From Saccharomycodes ludwigii (lineage: Eukaryota; Ascomycota; Saccharomycetes; Saccharomycodales; Saccharomycodaceae), in the NCBI RefSeq assembly GCF_020623625.1, contig NC_060206.1:496001-560000 (forward strand): a stretch of 64,000 nt of DNA. Direction: 5' to 3'. Position 1 is the first letter of the stretch, and each line of letters opens with the position of its first letter. Positions 18,357-28,466 of the stretch are shown here, one piece after another. The notes beneath the pieces are model-generated. The model made no database searches and was not told the DNA's origin. It was given only the letters and a program-made list of their open reading frames with translations. Position numbers and translations under genes: made by a program.

Positions 18357-21029
18357 ATGACTCGAACAGGTATTACTGAAAAGGAAATCTTTTCCTCAAT
18401 TTCTAAAACCTACGTGGCTCAGTCATATGACAAATTATTAACAATCCATAAAAATACATGCAAAATCTTTGATTTGAAAAATAAAGAAATGGAAGAGCCG
18501 GATGTCATAGATACCGTAGCCAACCCAACACTAGCATATACTCCCCTGTTCATTGATGAAAATACCAAGAAATTGGGGTTTTTTTTAGTTAACAAGGATG
18601 ATGAGACTGTTTACCTATACCAAGATTCAAATATCACTCAGGCAACAGGTAAATATATACATCGTGCTATTTTAAATATCAACGACATTGCTTTGTGTCA
18701 TGGAGGGAAAATTTTGGCCATTGGTGGTACTGATACCGAAATTCAACTGATTAATCTATCAGATAGTTCTTCTTCTCAGGTTATTAAAGCCCCAAACAGT
18801 GTTTTAAATTTGGCATTTTCCAATGTTTTAAACGTATTGGGTGTTTCCTTTATAGATGGGAGTATTGCTTTGTATTCATTAAGTTCTGCAATTCCAGAAA
18901 GAGTGGACAATGGTGATTTGAAAAATTATGTCACTCCAAATTTTTCAGTTGCTGACGATGACAGTGACAAAGATGAATTTCATTCCTGCTCTAGAATAGA
19001 ATTTGGTGAAAGTACCGGTGTTTTCGCATGTTGTAATAATAAAAGTATATCTGTCTATCAGATCAATAATTTAAATAAGGCAGTTAAAAAATATGAACAT
19101 GCTTTACCAATTTTAGATTTTAAATATGTTGGGAATGATAATTATATTTGCTTGGTGGATGAAAGCTCAAAATGCATATTATGGCATGTTGCCACTGAAA
19201 CAGTAGTGTATTCAAATACTATAATACCCAGCAATAGTGATAATATAAATCACTTAACAAGTTTATGTTGGAGTAAAAGCTACACTGATCTTAATAATTT
19301 CAATATTTATTGTGGTACCACAAACGGAACTGTTGTTTATATTGAAAATATTTTATCGCCTGAAAACGTCTCTATTTTCCCAACTTCCTCTACCACAAAT
19401 ACTACTGAGAAGAAGGGTGTTGGATTATTTGTAGATGACACTGCTTCCGAAGACGAACACGATCAAAACATTGTTGATGATATTAACAATAACATTGACA
19501 TTAAAACTTTGGGGGACATTAATAATGATTATGACGTAGAAGTTAGTGGTAACAAAAAAAGAGCACATTTAGATGAATATGATGATTTAGATGAAGAATT
19601 AAATGACTTAAAGGATGATAATTATATAGACGATTACGAAAACGAAGAGTCCGGTGGTATACTCTCCAATCAGCATATTAATAACAAGAAGTTGAAAGTC
19701 GGTTCTGGTTTTGCTAATAAACCATTAAAACCTTGGTCTCAAGCATCAACCGAGTTTAATTTTACTGATAGACGATATTTGACAATAAATACCGTTGGAT
19801 ATGTTTGGGCAGTTAAAAGTAATGGCTCTCACAGTGTAACTGTTTCATTTTTTGATAAAACTTTTAAAAAGGAGTACCATTTTGAAGATGTTCATCATTT
19901 TGACATTTGTTCTTTGGGAGAAAATGGGGTCTTGTTGGCTAGTTCTACCTCAGGAACAGTTTTTTACAGGTCACATACATCGGATGATGCCAAATGGTTG
20001 AAAAAAATGCCTTTAAATTCTGTGGGGAATCATGAAATCATAACTAGTATTGCAGTAACCAAAAAATATTGTTATATAGGTACTTCTTTTGGAAAGTTCT
20101 ATACCTTGAATATGTTTGGATTTTGTGAAAACCTATTCAAAATGGCACCCGTTTGTGCATTAGTGGCAGCGCCGGAAAACTCCAGAGTTTTTATGGTGCA
20201 TAGTAATATTAGTGGACAGTTATTAACTTTTTCCATTTTTGATCATAAAAAATATTATCAAAAGGATCAAATTTTGCCCTGCGATTTTAAAAACATCTTT
20301 TTTACACAATATGGTGATCCGTGTTTATTTTCTCAGGATAATAACCTAATAATTTTAAGTAAATGGAGAAATCAGTTTGAAAGTAGATGGATTCCTATTT
20401 TGGACGTAAGTTTTGAGTTTTGGAGACTGACTGGAGATTTTAATTCCAAAATCCCTTCCGGAGTTCACTGTTGGTGTTTAGGTGTAAATGGTAGTTGTAA
20501 TAATACCATGACTTATTTGTTGGTCAAAGGTAGTAAACATTATCCGGATTTCCCAATTTCTGTCCCGCAGGAAATGACAGTCAGAATACCAATAATAAAT
20601 AGAAAAGAAGTAAAGGAGATCTTGGAAGAAAAAAAACAAGATGAAGAGGATGCTGGTATTTACACCGATGAACAAGGTGGGTTGGAACTGCCTATTCAAT
20701 TTAAAGCTGAGGAAGAATTTTTACGTTCCAAGGTTTGTGGTGAAATGTTGCGTGATACATTGAAAACAGATGGGGAAATGTTTGGAGATGAAGAAAGAGA
20801 TTTACTAATATTGAACACAACCTATGATAAAAGTTTATTGAGGATAATTGCAAATGCTTGTTCTGAAAACAATACGAATAAAGCTTTGGTGTTGGCTAAG
20901 GAGTTGAAACAAGACAAGGCATTAGCTGCCGCTATTAAAATTGCGGATAGGGCTGGAATGGTGCATTTGGCACAAATGATAGGGGAGCTTAGAGAAGCCC
21001 GATATGCGGCTGAAGCAGAAAATGTTTGA
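18357..21029 (+). CDS. CTF4: Ctf4, replisome hub protein
   Basis: 890 aa (S. cerevisiae Ctf4 927). Ctf4 trimerises and links CMG helicase (GINS) to DNA polymerase alpha-primase, and is needed for sister-chromatid cohesion. An N-terminal WD40 propeller spans about 1-330 (GGKILAIGGTDTEIQLINLS, VLGVSFIDGSIALYSLS). An acidic disordered hinge follows (about 360-450). The SepB-like second propeller (NTVGYVWAVKSNGSHSVTVS, SRWIPILDVSFEFWRLTGDF) and the C-terminal helical bundle come next. A canonical MCB site precedes it. The neighbour RRP9 matches YPR135W-YPR137W. Confidence 0.94.
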   Translation: MTRTGITEKEIFSSISKTYVAQSYDKLLTIHKNTCKIFDLKNKEMEEPDVIDTVANPTLAYTPLFIDENTKKLGFFLVNKDDETVYLYQDSNITQATGKYIHRAILNINDIALCHGGKILAIGGTDTEIQLINLSDSSSSQVIKAPNSVLNLAFSNVLNVLGVSFIDGSIALYSLSSAIPERVDNGDLKNYVTPNFSVADDDSDKDEFHSCSRIEFGESTGVFACCNNKSISVYQINNLNKAVKKYEHALPILDFKYVGNDNYICLVDESSKCILWHVATETVVYSNTIIPSNSDNINHLTSLCWSKSYTDLNNFNIYCGTTNGTVVYIENILSPENVSIFPTSSTTNTTEKKGVGLFVDDTASEDEHDQNIVDDINNNIDIKTLGDINNDYDVEVSGNKKRAHLDEYDDLDEELNDLKDDNYIDDYENEESGGILSNQHINNKKLKVGSGFANKPLKPWSQASTEFNFTDRRYLTINTVGYVWAVKSNGSHSVTVSFFDKTFKKEYHFEDVHHFDICSLGENGVLLASSTSGTVFYRSHTSDDAKWLKKMPLNSVGNHEIITSIAVTKKYCYIGTSFGKFYTLNMFGFCENLFKMAPVCALVAAPENSRVFMVHSNISGQLLTFSIFDHKKYYQKDQILPCDFKNIFFTQYGDPCLFSQDNNLIILSKWRNQFESRWIPILDVSFEFWRLTGDFNSKIPSGVHCWCLGVNGSCNNTMTYLLVKGSKHYPDFPISVPQEMTVRIPIINRKEVKEILEEKKQDEEDAGIYTDEQGGLELPIQFKAEEEFLRSKVCGEMLRDTLKTDGEMFGDEERDLLILNTTYDKSLLRIIANACSENNTNKALVLAKELKQDKALAAAIKIADRAGMVHLAQMIGELREARYAAEAENV

Positions 21030-21564
21030 AGAGGAAAGAAAAAGTGCTTTATGTGTGTATTTCTGTATATGGATTTTTAATATTTCTTTTGTATTAATAT
21101 AAATCTTTTTTTATGAGTACTTTTGGTCTAACAATATAAAGTTTGATAAAGAAAAAAAGAAAAAAAAGGTTATACTTTGTAATTTGTATTTTATTATTTA
21201 TATTTAACAAAGGACATTTAAACAAATATTGAAAAGATTTGTTGAAGTGAGAACAAATTATAGATAATAATAAAAAAATATAACTAAAATAAATAGAATC
21301 CGAAGACCGAATATCAAAAGATCCGTTGAAACATCGGCAAGTGTTTTTCTCTTATATTTCTCGTTTCTTTTTTTTTTTTTTTTTTTTCATTTTTTTAATT
21401 TTTTCATTTTTTTCTTATTTTTCATTTTCTTTTTTTTTTCGTTTTTCACATAAAACAAAAAGTTTATATTCAATGTTCACGCTGTAACTCAAACACAAGC
21501 AAAAAAAAACAAACAAACAAAAAAACAAAAAAAGAAGAAACAATCGAACCACGAAAGATAAATA
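21030..21564. other. Intergenic, CTF4-RRP9
   Basis: No gene. TCCGAAGACCGAA at 21299-21311 and a nearby ATCGGC form a small CCGA cluster about 250 bp before RRP9, followed by T runs and an A-rich leader. I saw no clear PAC box, which many yeast ribosome-biogenesis genes have. Confidence 0.55.
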
Positions 21565-23304
21565 ATGGCTGTTGACCAACGCAAGAGAAAAAGAAACACT
21601 TTATCTGCCAACAAAAACAGCAACACCACCACCACCAATGATGATGAAATTACAGATATTTCCTCCGACGAGGAGTTAAAAGACAATCGTACAATTGAAG
21701 ACGAAAATGAAGAAGAACGAGAAGAAGAGGATTTAAGCTCAGATGAAGAATTCAAGGGAGAAAATTCTGCAGATAAAAGAAGAAGATTAGCCAAACAATA
21801 TTTACAAAATTTAACAGAAGACGCCAATGATGTTTTGAATTCACGGAATGATTTAGAATTAGAAGATCAACAAAAAGAGCCTTTGCAAATGGATGAATAC
21901 AACAATTTTGACGCAGGTGAGTTGGACCGTGAAATTATCGCTTCTCGTTTAAAATTGGATGTGGCTGAAAAACAGGGTCGTGTTTATAGGTTTATTGCTG
22001 ATAAATTATTAGTAGATGAGGCCAAAATAACATTTAGCAGGGTAGGGGAGTGTAATTTAACCTGTCTGAGTTGTTTTCAGCCCGTTTTCGATACCACATT
22101 TAGCGAATCAGATGATCATAACCAAAAATTAATTAGTAATAAAAACAAAAATAGAATTTATTGCTATACGGTTTCTAAAGACTTACAACTAACAAAATAT
22201 GATGTTACTGATTTTACTAAAAGACCAAAAAAACTGAAATTTGTCAAGGGAGGGAAAAATTATCTTCCAAATGAAGACACGTACAGGAGCGAATTGGATA
22301 ACAATAGCGAAGGCCACTACGACGAATTGTACGCTGTTGCGGCTTCTCCTGATGGAAAATTTGTAGTGACCGGGGGCAAAGATAGAAAGTTGATTGTTTG
22401 GAGCAGTGAAAACTTGGCTCCATTAAAGGTACTTCCAACCAGAGACCGTAGGGGCGAGGTTTTAGCATTGACATTTAGAAAAAATAGTGACCAGTTATTT
22501 GCTGCATGCTCTGATTATAAAGTTAGAACGTACTCAATTAATCAGTTTGCTCAATTAGAAACATTGTACGGTCATCAGGACCACGTTGTTGATATTTCTG
22601 CATTGCTTATGGAACGTTGTGTTACTGTAGGATCATTGGATAAGAGTGCCATGTTATGGAAGATTTCAGAGGAAAGTAGATTAACTTTTAGAAGTGGGTT
22701 TGAAGACCCAGAAAGATTAAAGAAAAAATGGTTGCAAAAAAACCCAGATCTATTTCAAGCACCAATGTTTTATACTGAAAATTCTATTGACACGTGTTCT
22801 ATGATAGATGATAGTCATTTTGTTACCGGTTCTGATAATGGTAATATTTCATTATGGAGCACTTCTAAGAAAAAACCAATTTTTACATATAGAACAGCCC
22901 ATGGTATAATGCCTATTGTGGATAATTTGAAAATTTCTGGTGAAAAAGATGCAAAAAAAAGAGATATACAATTGCAGGGTTCTAAATTAACAAAACCGTA
23001 CTGGATAACATCGATATATGCAATTCCATATAGTAATGTATTTATATCCGGTTCCTGGGACGGCATATTAAGAATTTGGAAGGTTGCTGAAAATCTAAGA
23101 GAATTTGAACTTTTAAAAGAATTGCCTCATGCTCAAGGAATAGTCACAAAAATCCAAGTCGTAGAAAAAAATTTCAAACAAAAAACGTCTTTTAGGATAT
23201 TATGTAGCATAGCTAAGGAACATAGATTGGGAAGATGGATTAATAGAATTCCTAATGCAAGAAATGGTATTTATTCGGTTGTTATTGAGCACGCTGATTT
23301 TTAA
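21565..23304 (+). CDS. RRP9: Rrp9 (U3-55K), U3 snoRNP WD40 protein
   Basis: 579 aa (S. cerevisiae 573). It binds the U3 snoRNA B/C motif and is needed for early cleavages of pre-18S rRNA in the nucleolus. A basic start (QRKRKRNTL) and acidic N-terminal region (1-110) precede a WD40 propeller from about 165 to the end. Clear blades include AASPDGKFVVTGGKDRKLIV, LYGHQDHVVDISAL, FVTGSDNGNISLWSTSKKKP and VFISGSWDGILRIWKV. It ends HRLGRWINRIPNARNGIYSV, a conserved Rrp9 tail block. Confidence 0.95.
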   Translation: MAVDQRKRKRNTLSANKNSNTTTTNDDEITDISSDEELKDNRTIEDENEEEREEEDLSSDEEFKGENSADKRRRLAKQYLQNLTEDANDVLNSRNDLELEDQQKEPLQMDEYNNFDAGELDREIIASRLKLDVAEKQGRVYRFIADKLLVDEAKITFSRVGECNLTCLSCFQPVFDTTFSESDDHNQKLISNKNKNRIYCYTVSKDLQLTKYDVTDFTKRPKKLKFVKGGKNYLPNEDTYRSELDNNSEGHYDELYAVAASPDGKFVVTGGKDRKLIVWSSENLAPLKVLPTRDRRGEVLALTFRKNSDQLFAACSDYKVRTYSINQFAQLETLYGHQDHVVDISALLMERCVTVGSLDKSAMLWKISEESRLTFRSGFEDPERLKKKWLQKNPDLFQAPMFYTENSIDTCSMIDDSHFVTGSDNGNISLWSTSKKKPIFTYRTAHGIMPIVDNLKISGEKDAKKRDIQLQGSKLTKPYWITSIYAIPYSNVFISGSWDGILRIWKVAENLREFELLKELPHAQGIVTKIQVVEKNFKQKTSFRILCSIAKEHRLGRWINRIPNARNGIYSVVIEHADF

Positions 23305-23949
23305 GTTTAATCGAATTAAAAGTATTTAGTATTTTATGTATTTTTACTTACTCAACAGCTTTTAATATCACTGTCATTATTGATATACACGCATGCACAT
23401 ATACACTTGTTACGAATGATAATAATGACTATGATAATAATAGCAACAATAAGAGTATTAAAAAAAAAAAAAAAAAGAAAAAAAAGAAAAAAAATTAGAA
23501 ACAACTACTATATATTTGTTCTTGTTATGTCTCAGAGAGGGATGTAAGCAAAATTATAATAGTCTAAGATTGTTATCTTGCGCTGCTTGATTTCTTATAG
23601 ATCTTTGCCTATTAATTACAAATTACCAACTCATGTAAAATTGACATTTAAATTTCAAAAGATTATTTCAAGAAATTTTGTTTAGAAACATCGTTATAGA
23701 TCAAAAAGAGATTTTCTAATTAAAACTTATTACTATATTTAATCCAAGATAAGCTAACGTGGTACTTTTTTTAGCTAATAAAAATATAACTTATATATTT
23801 CCATATGTTTTTATCTAGCATTTTGTATTATTCTTTTCCAACGTTTCGTTGTTGTCCGTTGACCGGATTTCCTTCTTACGGCCATTTCCACACTTTATAC
23901 GAGTAACTGACTAGTACATTGTCTTACTTTAGAGACAAAAATATCTTGT
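23305..23949. other. Intergenic, RRP9 - tRNA-His (synteny break)
   Basis: No gene or recognisable LTR. It contains an A/G-rich run at about 23460-23494. The next genes expected from the S. cerevisiae order (MEP-type ammonium permeases) are absent, so the ancestral block ends here. Confidence 0.55.
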
Positions 23950-24021
23950 GCCATTCTAGTATAGTGGTTAGTACACATCGTTGTGGCCGATGAAACCCAA
24001 GTTCGATTCTTGGGAATGGCA
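23950..24021 (+). tRNA. tRNA-His(GTG)
   Basis: 72 nt, no intron. Acceptor arms GCCATTC and GAATGGC pair; the anticodon loop contains TGTGG with anticodon GTG; the T arm is ACCCAAGTTCGATTCTTGGG. Its body is nearly identical to the remembered S. cerevisiae tRNA-His. The extra 5' G of mature tRNA-His is added after transcription. A T run follows as terminator. Confidence 0.97.
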
Positions 24022-24589
24022 ACTTTTTTTTTAAATTTTTGCTTTCCAAAAAAAAAAATAAAAAATGTGTGTGGGGGAAATTAAAAAAATGGTGGTGGTA
24101 ACATTGAAACAGTCGGCTTTATAACGTTATGAAAAGACCAACGGATTCTGGTGTCTTTTTCCTTTCTCATGCAATGTCTTACTTTACATTAACTTTATGT
24201 TGAACACAGTTTGGAATCTTTGAATACACACAGTGTGAAAAAAAAGAAAAGAAAAAAGTCAAGCTGAGAAGTTTCAGAAGAGAAGGTCAATTAAAATGAC
24301 AAAATTGTGTGTTTATGTTTAATTTTGGAATACAACTCTAGTCAAAGGGAAACCAACAGATATATATATATATATATATATATGTATCTTAAGTCAATTC
24401 ATATTTACAACATTTAATTCATAACCTTTATATTGGTTCTTTTATCGTTTTTTTCTTTTTAATATTTTTTTTTGTTACAGGTAATGTAATCTTATCGACA
24501 TATTCATAGTGACAATAACAAATAATACAACAAGGGACAGATTTCTCTTTTTTTTTTTTCTTTCATATATATATATATATTAGCTAAAC
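24022..24589. other. Intergenic, tRNA-His - BDS1-like
   Basis: No gene. A (TA)n microsatellite lies at about 24361-24382 and another TATA-type stretch at 24565-24582, just before the ATG. No CACGTG (Cbf1/Met4) site was seen; AAACTGTGT on the minus strand near 24205 is one base off a Met31/32 site. Confidence 0.5.
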
Positions 24590-26260
24590 ATGTCTGAAAG
24601 TTTAAAAGACCCAAACTTTTTGATTATAGTGGCTGATGATTTGGGTTTCACCGATGTCGGCTGCTTTGGAGGAGAAATTAAGACGCCAAATCTTGACAAA
24701 TTAGGATTTGATGGGCTTAGATTTTCCGGGTTCCACACTGCATCAGCCTGTTCTCCTACTAGATCTATGTTATTTAGTGGAACCGACAATCATATTGCTG
24801 GTTTAGGTCAGATGGCAGAATTTTTGAAAAGATTTAAGGATAAACAGGCCTTTGCTAAAAAACCGGGCTACGAAGGCTTTTTAAATTGGAAAGTTGCTTC
24901 ATTACCGGAGATTATAGGCAACGAAAGATACTACAATGTTATTTCCGGTAAGTGGCACTTAGGCCTAGACGAGGAAAACTGGCCCAACTCAAGAGGGTTT
25001 GAAAAGACCTTTACCTTGTTGCCTGGTGCCGGTAACCATTACAAAAAAAATGTTCATTTCAAGGATTTTTTGCCCTTTTTATATGCTGAAAATGGGAAAA
25101 AATTGGACCCTGCTGTGGAAATCCCTGATGACTTTTACAGTACCGAATATTTTACTTCTAAATTTTTGGAAAACTTAAAAGATAAGGAGGCTAGAAAGGG
25201 AAGACCATTTTTTGGGTGTTTGACTTATACTGCTCCACATTGGCCACTGCAAGCACCAAGGGAAACCATTAACAAATACAAAGATGTTTATGCAGATGGT
25301 CCATTCGAATTGAGAAAAAGAAGATTGGAGAAAAGTAAGGAACTAGGTATTATTGACGAATCTACTGTTGCTCATTTAGTCGAAACACACAAGACCAAAA
25401 TTTGGGATGAACTAAGTGAGGAGGAAAAAAAGTATGATAGCCGTGTAATGGAAGCTTACGCAGCTATGGTTGATGAATTGGATAAAAATATTGGCAGGGT
25501 CATTGATTATTTGAAGGAAACGGGTGAATTTGAAAATACCCTAATTGTATTCATGTCTGATAATGGTGCAGAGGGGATGCTAATGGAGGCCATGCCAAAT
25601 GGATGGGCCCATGCTAAAAAAATTATTGAGGAAAATTATGACAATTCTTATGAAAATATTGGGAATGGAGATAGTTTTGTTTATTATGGAGATTTGTGGG
25701 CTCAGGCTGCTACTGCGCCAAGATATATGTATAAAATGTGGTCTAGTGAGGGTGGGATTAATTGTCCACTAATCTTTCACTATCCAAAACTTCATGAAAA
25801 TTGGAAAGGTCCTAAAGTTATTGATCAATTCTGTACTGTCATGGATATAGTCCCAACTGTCTTAGAGTTATTGAATATCGCACACCCAGCCCCTAATTTT
25901 AAAGGTAGAGAGATTTATCCACCTAGAGGTAAATCTTGGATACCGTTATTGACGGGGAAAAGTGAAAATATTTATCAAGATGACGAATATGTTGGATGGG
26001 AATTATTTGGTCAACGAGCTTTGAGACAAGGTAGGTATAAGATTTTATATATTCCAAAACCATTTGGATCAGGTGAATGGGAATTATACGATATTAAAAC
26101 AGATCCAGGTGAAACTATTAAATTGAACGATGTGTATCCAGATATTTTGGATGAGTTAGTTTCCAAGTTTTCTAAGTACTCTTACGAGACAGGCTTGGTG
26201 TATTTTGAGCCTTACGATGAAGATACAAAGGTCAACAGAAGAATTATCAAAGACGATTAA
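24590..26260 (+). CDS. BDS1: Bacterial-type alkyl/aryl sulfatase, BDS1-like
   Basis: 556 aa. A type I sulfatase that would free sulfate from aryl or alkyl sulfate esters for use as a sulfur source. Visible: metal-ligand motif VADDLGFTDVG (14-24), the active-site signature CSPTRSMLFSG at 54-64 (Cys54, normally matured to formylglycine; Arg58), GKWHLG near 120, FTAPHW-like LTYTAPHWPL near 210, and the second metal motif MSDNGAEG near 322. No signal peptide, so probably cytosolic. S. cerevisiae BDS1 (646 aa) is reported to be of bacterial origin; this family match suggests a shared ancient transfer or a separate one. It lies at a break in gene order beside a tRNA. JLP1, 33 kb away, provides a second organosulfur route. 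Confidence 0.85.
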   Translation: MSESLKDPNFLIIVADDLGFTDVGCFGGEIKTPNLDKLGFDGLRFSGFHTASACSPTRSMLFSGTDNHIAGLGQMAEFLKRFKDKQAFAKKPGYEGFLNWKVASLPEIIGNERYYNVISGKWHLGLDEENWPNSRGFEKTFTLLPGAGNHYKKNVHFKDFLPFLYAENGKKLDPAVEIPDDFYSTEYFTSKFLENLKDKEARKGRPFFGCLTYTAPHWPLQAPRETINKYKDVYADGPFELRKRRLEKSKELGIIDESTVAHLVETHKTKIWDELSEEEKKYDSRVMEAYAAMVDELDKNIGRVIDYLKETGEFENTLIVFMSDNGAEGMLMEAMPNGWAHAKKIIEENYDNSYENIGNGDSFVYYGDLWAQAATAPRYMYKMWSSEGGINCPLIFHYPKLHENWKGPKVIDQFCTVMDIVPTVLELLNIAHPAPNFKGREIYPPRGKSWIPLLTGKSENIYQDDEYVGWELFGQRALRQGRYKILYIPKPFGSGEWELYDIKTDPGETIKLNDVYPDILDELVSKFSKYSYETGLVYFEPYDEDTKVNRRIIKDD

Positions 26261-26522
26261 AATCAAGTTTTTTTTTTTTTTATATATCTAAATATCTAAT
26301 TTTGAATAATATATATTTTTTTTTTAAATAGCAAGTCTTCATTATTAGCATTAATTTAGTATTGCAACATAAAAAAAGGCCTGTATTAGAACAGAAATTT
26401 TGTCAAAATGATCGAAAACTTTTATACAGCTGTATACAAACACTTGCGAATGTCTGAAATACGTATAATTTATACGTGAGTTGAACCGAAATTAAAAAAA
26501 AAAAAACATTTGTTAATGTATT

Positions 26523-27884
26523 TTAATCTTCCAAAAGTACATCAATGTACTGTTGGAATGTTTTAAAGAACGCTTTCACTTCATCAGTCAATTCATATGG
26601 ATAATTAAAGGAAAAATTAGTGCCCCCCTTCACAGTGGAGATACAAGAGATATTGAAATAGTTTTGGAATCCTAAATATTGACAAAATAAGGAGTCCACA
26701 ATCTGGCATTTTTCTGTAAATTCTGATGGGCAAAATTTCAATCCGATATTTGAAAATTCAAAGGAAGATGTTGGCGGACGGTCGATTTTATCTTGTAACC
26801 ATTTGTCTATATCAACGAAATTTAGTAGACTGAGAATATTAAACAGTTTATCATCTTTGACATCTTTTCTAATTTTAGCATTTACTAATGATACCACTTT
26901 CCAAAAGTCCATAGCGCCCAAATTGCAAGGCTCGAGGTAATCGGTGATGGTTATATCTGATGATTTAAGGAACAAGCCGAATTTACTTTCATCTATTGAT
27001 GTATTTGCTTTGCATCTAATGTTAATAGGAAGTCCTATTGTAATGCTATCATCTTTACCTACAGAGTTTCTTTGCAATGCTAGACCAAATAACGTTAATA
27101 ATAACGAAGTAAGGGTCACATTCCTTTTCTTACATAAACCGTGTAACCTTGTTAATTTATCACTTGGCACATTCAACTTTTGATAATTTTCGATAAACCT
27201 TTTTTTTTGGATAAGAAACCCTGAGTTAGATAATATATCTTTTTTTTTAGAAAAGAAAAAAAAAGAGAGCAGTGGAATTGTCAATAAAAGGTTGGAAATG
27301 GTGTCTAACAAAAAAGGTAATACCACAGTAAACATAAAAGACAAGGTCAACTTTGGAGGCTTATAGATATTTATAACATCCTCAGGATGCACGCTATAAG
27401 GTATCTTTGCGAGTTCTTCCATTTGTTTGTACTGGGTACATCCACGGTTAAACTCTTGCAATAAGCATTCGTGGAAATTTGCGCAAGAAACACCATCAAA
27501 CAATAGGTGATCACAGCTGAACAAAATCCAGTTGTCCTTCAAAACCAAAACTTTCCAAAGCGGTAGTTGATCATTATTATACTCAAATTTAAAATTTATT
27601 AGATCTTTAATTAATCCCACATCCTCGATATCTCTATCAACAAATCGAATGATTTGAACAAGATTTAACTGATTAATTTTGTTCAAAAATGGATTTTTAC
27701 TTTCTTTTTCGAAAATATTTAAGTAAAAATGGGGATGTTTTTGAATAATGTTTGCTACGCAGTTGTATATCAAATCAGGAGTTAGCTGGATTCCGTCATA
27801 TTTCGCTGCAATGAAGATTGATGATGACAACGAATGAAGGTGCCGATAATAGTAAAATTTTTCAAAATAGCTCAAATCCCTCAT
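26523..27884 (-). CDS. Alcohol O-acetyltransferase-family enzyme (Atf1/Atf2/Sli1-like)
   Basis: 453 aa. The family transfers acetyl from acetyl-CoA to alcohols (acetate esters, detoxified sterols in Atf2) or to amines (Sli1). The start LSYFEKFYYYRHLHSLSSSI, the catalytic HxxxD motif HLLFD (His126, Asp130; DHLLFDGVS), the substrate-channel block LPLWKVLVL before it, and TIGLPINIRCK near 275 fit this family. A hydrophobic stretch at about 185-215 could sit at a membrane or lipid droplet. Length is closer to Sli1 (468) than Atf1/2 (525-535); I cannot separate the three by eye. It follows the sulfatase tail-to-tail in the accessory stretch. Confidence 0.8.
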   Translation of the reverse strand: MRDLSYFEKFYYYRHLHSLSSSIFIAAKYDGIQLTPDLIYNCVANIIQKHPHFYLNIFEKESKNPFLNKINQLNLVQIIRFVDRDIEDVGLIKDLINFKFEYNNDQLPLWKVLVLKDNWILFSCDHLLFDGVSCANFHECLLQEFNRGCTQYKQMEELAKIPYSVHPEDVINIYKPPKLTLSFMFTVVLPFLLDTISNLLLTIPLLSFFFFSKKKDILSNSGFLIQKKRFIENYQKLNVPSDKLTRLHGLCKKRNVTLTSLLLTLFGLALQRNSVGKDDSITIGLPINIRCKANTSIDESKFGLFLKSSDITITDYLEPCNLGAMDFWKVVSLVNAKIRKDVKDDKLFNILSLLNFVDIDKWLQDKIDRPPTSSFEFSNIGLKFCPSEFTEKCQIVDSLFCQYLGFQNYFNISCISTVKGGTNFSFNYPYELTDEVKAFFKTFQQYIDVLLED

Positions 27885-28466
27885 TTTATTTTATTTTTAT
27901 ATCCTCATATTTCATTTGCCAATTATGCGTAAGCAAGCTGCTACTCAATAAGTTGATAAGGCTTTATAGCTTTATTTCACCTACTACAAATTCTATTTTT
28001 TTTTTTTTCCAACCTTCCCAAAAGACCGAAATTCGGTATAATGCAAAAATGGACTATTATTTTTCGGATAGAAATAAAGTAAATCCGAAAGACTTGAATA
28101 CCGAGCCAAAAAGGATTCATAAAGATACAACGTATATTTTCTATTGCTGTGAAAAAAAAAAAAAAAATCCTGCAAGATTTTCTGGTTTGGTAGCTTAGTT
28201 CTCATTAACTATAAAAAATTTGATCAAAAAGTCTTTATATAACATTGATTATTTCTGCCTCTTGAAAGTTGCCAATTATGTACAACAAATTTATTTTATT
28301 TTTCATTTAAACAAAAGTAAATAATACACATTTATAAAGTTATTAATTTGTATAACTTCAACGGTTACATAGAATTAAACTCCCCCTTCTCTTTCCTCTC
28401 TCCCCATAAAAAAAGGAAAGCAAAACAAAAAAAAAAAAAAAAAAGAAAAAAGAACGAAACGAAAAA
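27885..28466. other. Intergenic, ATF-like promoter and SNF2 3' end
   Basis: No gene. Contains a dense CCGA cluster at 28025-28105, an A run and a purine-rich run just before the SNF2 stop. Confidence 0.6.
28025..28037. promoter_or_regulatory. Palindrome ACCGAA-A-TTCGGT in the ATF-like promoter
   Basis: A perfect 6+1+6 inverted repeat 141 bp upstream of the acyltransferase ATG. Three more CCGA motifs follow within 70 bp (TTCGGAT, TCCGAA, ACCGAG). The form suits a dimeric or multimerising factor; the factor is unknown. Confidence 0.5.

Noticed and set aside
23890-23949. Possible LTR fragment before tRNA-His (shares TTTATACGAG with the solo LTR)
   Set aside because: Only a 10-base match; no terminal repeats or duplication.
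23921-24187. 12-base direct repeat TGTCTTACTTTA on both sides of tRNA-His
   Set aside because: Too far apart and too AT-rich to be an insertion footprint; no LTR ends could be defined.
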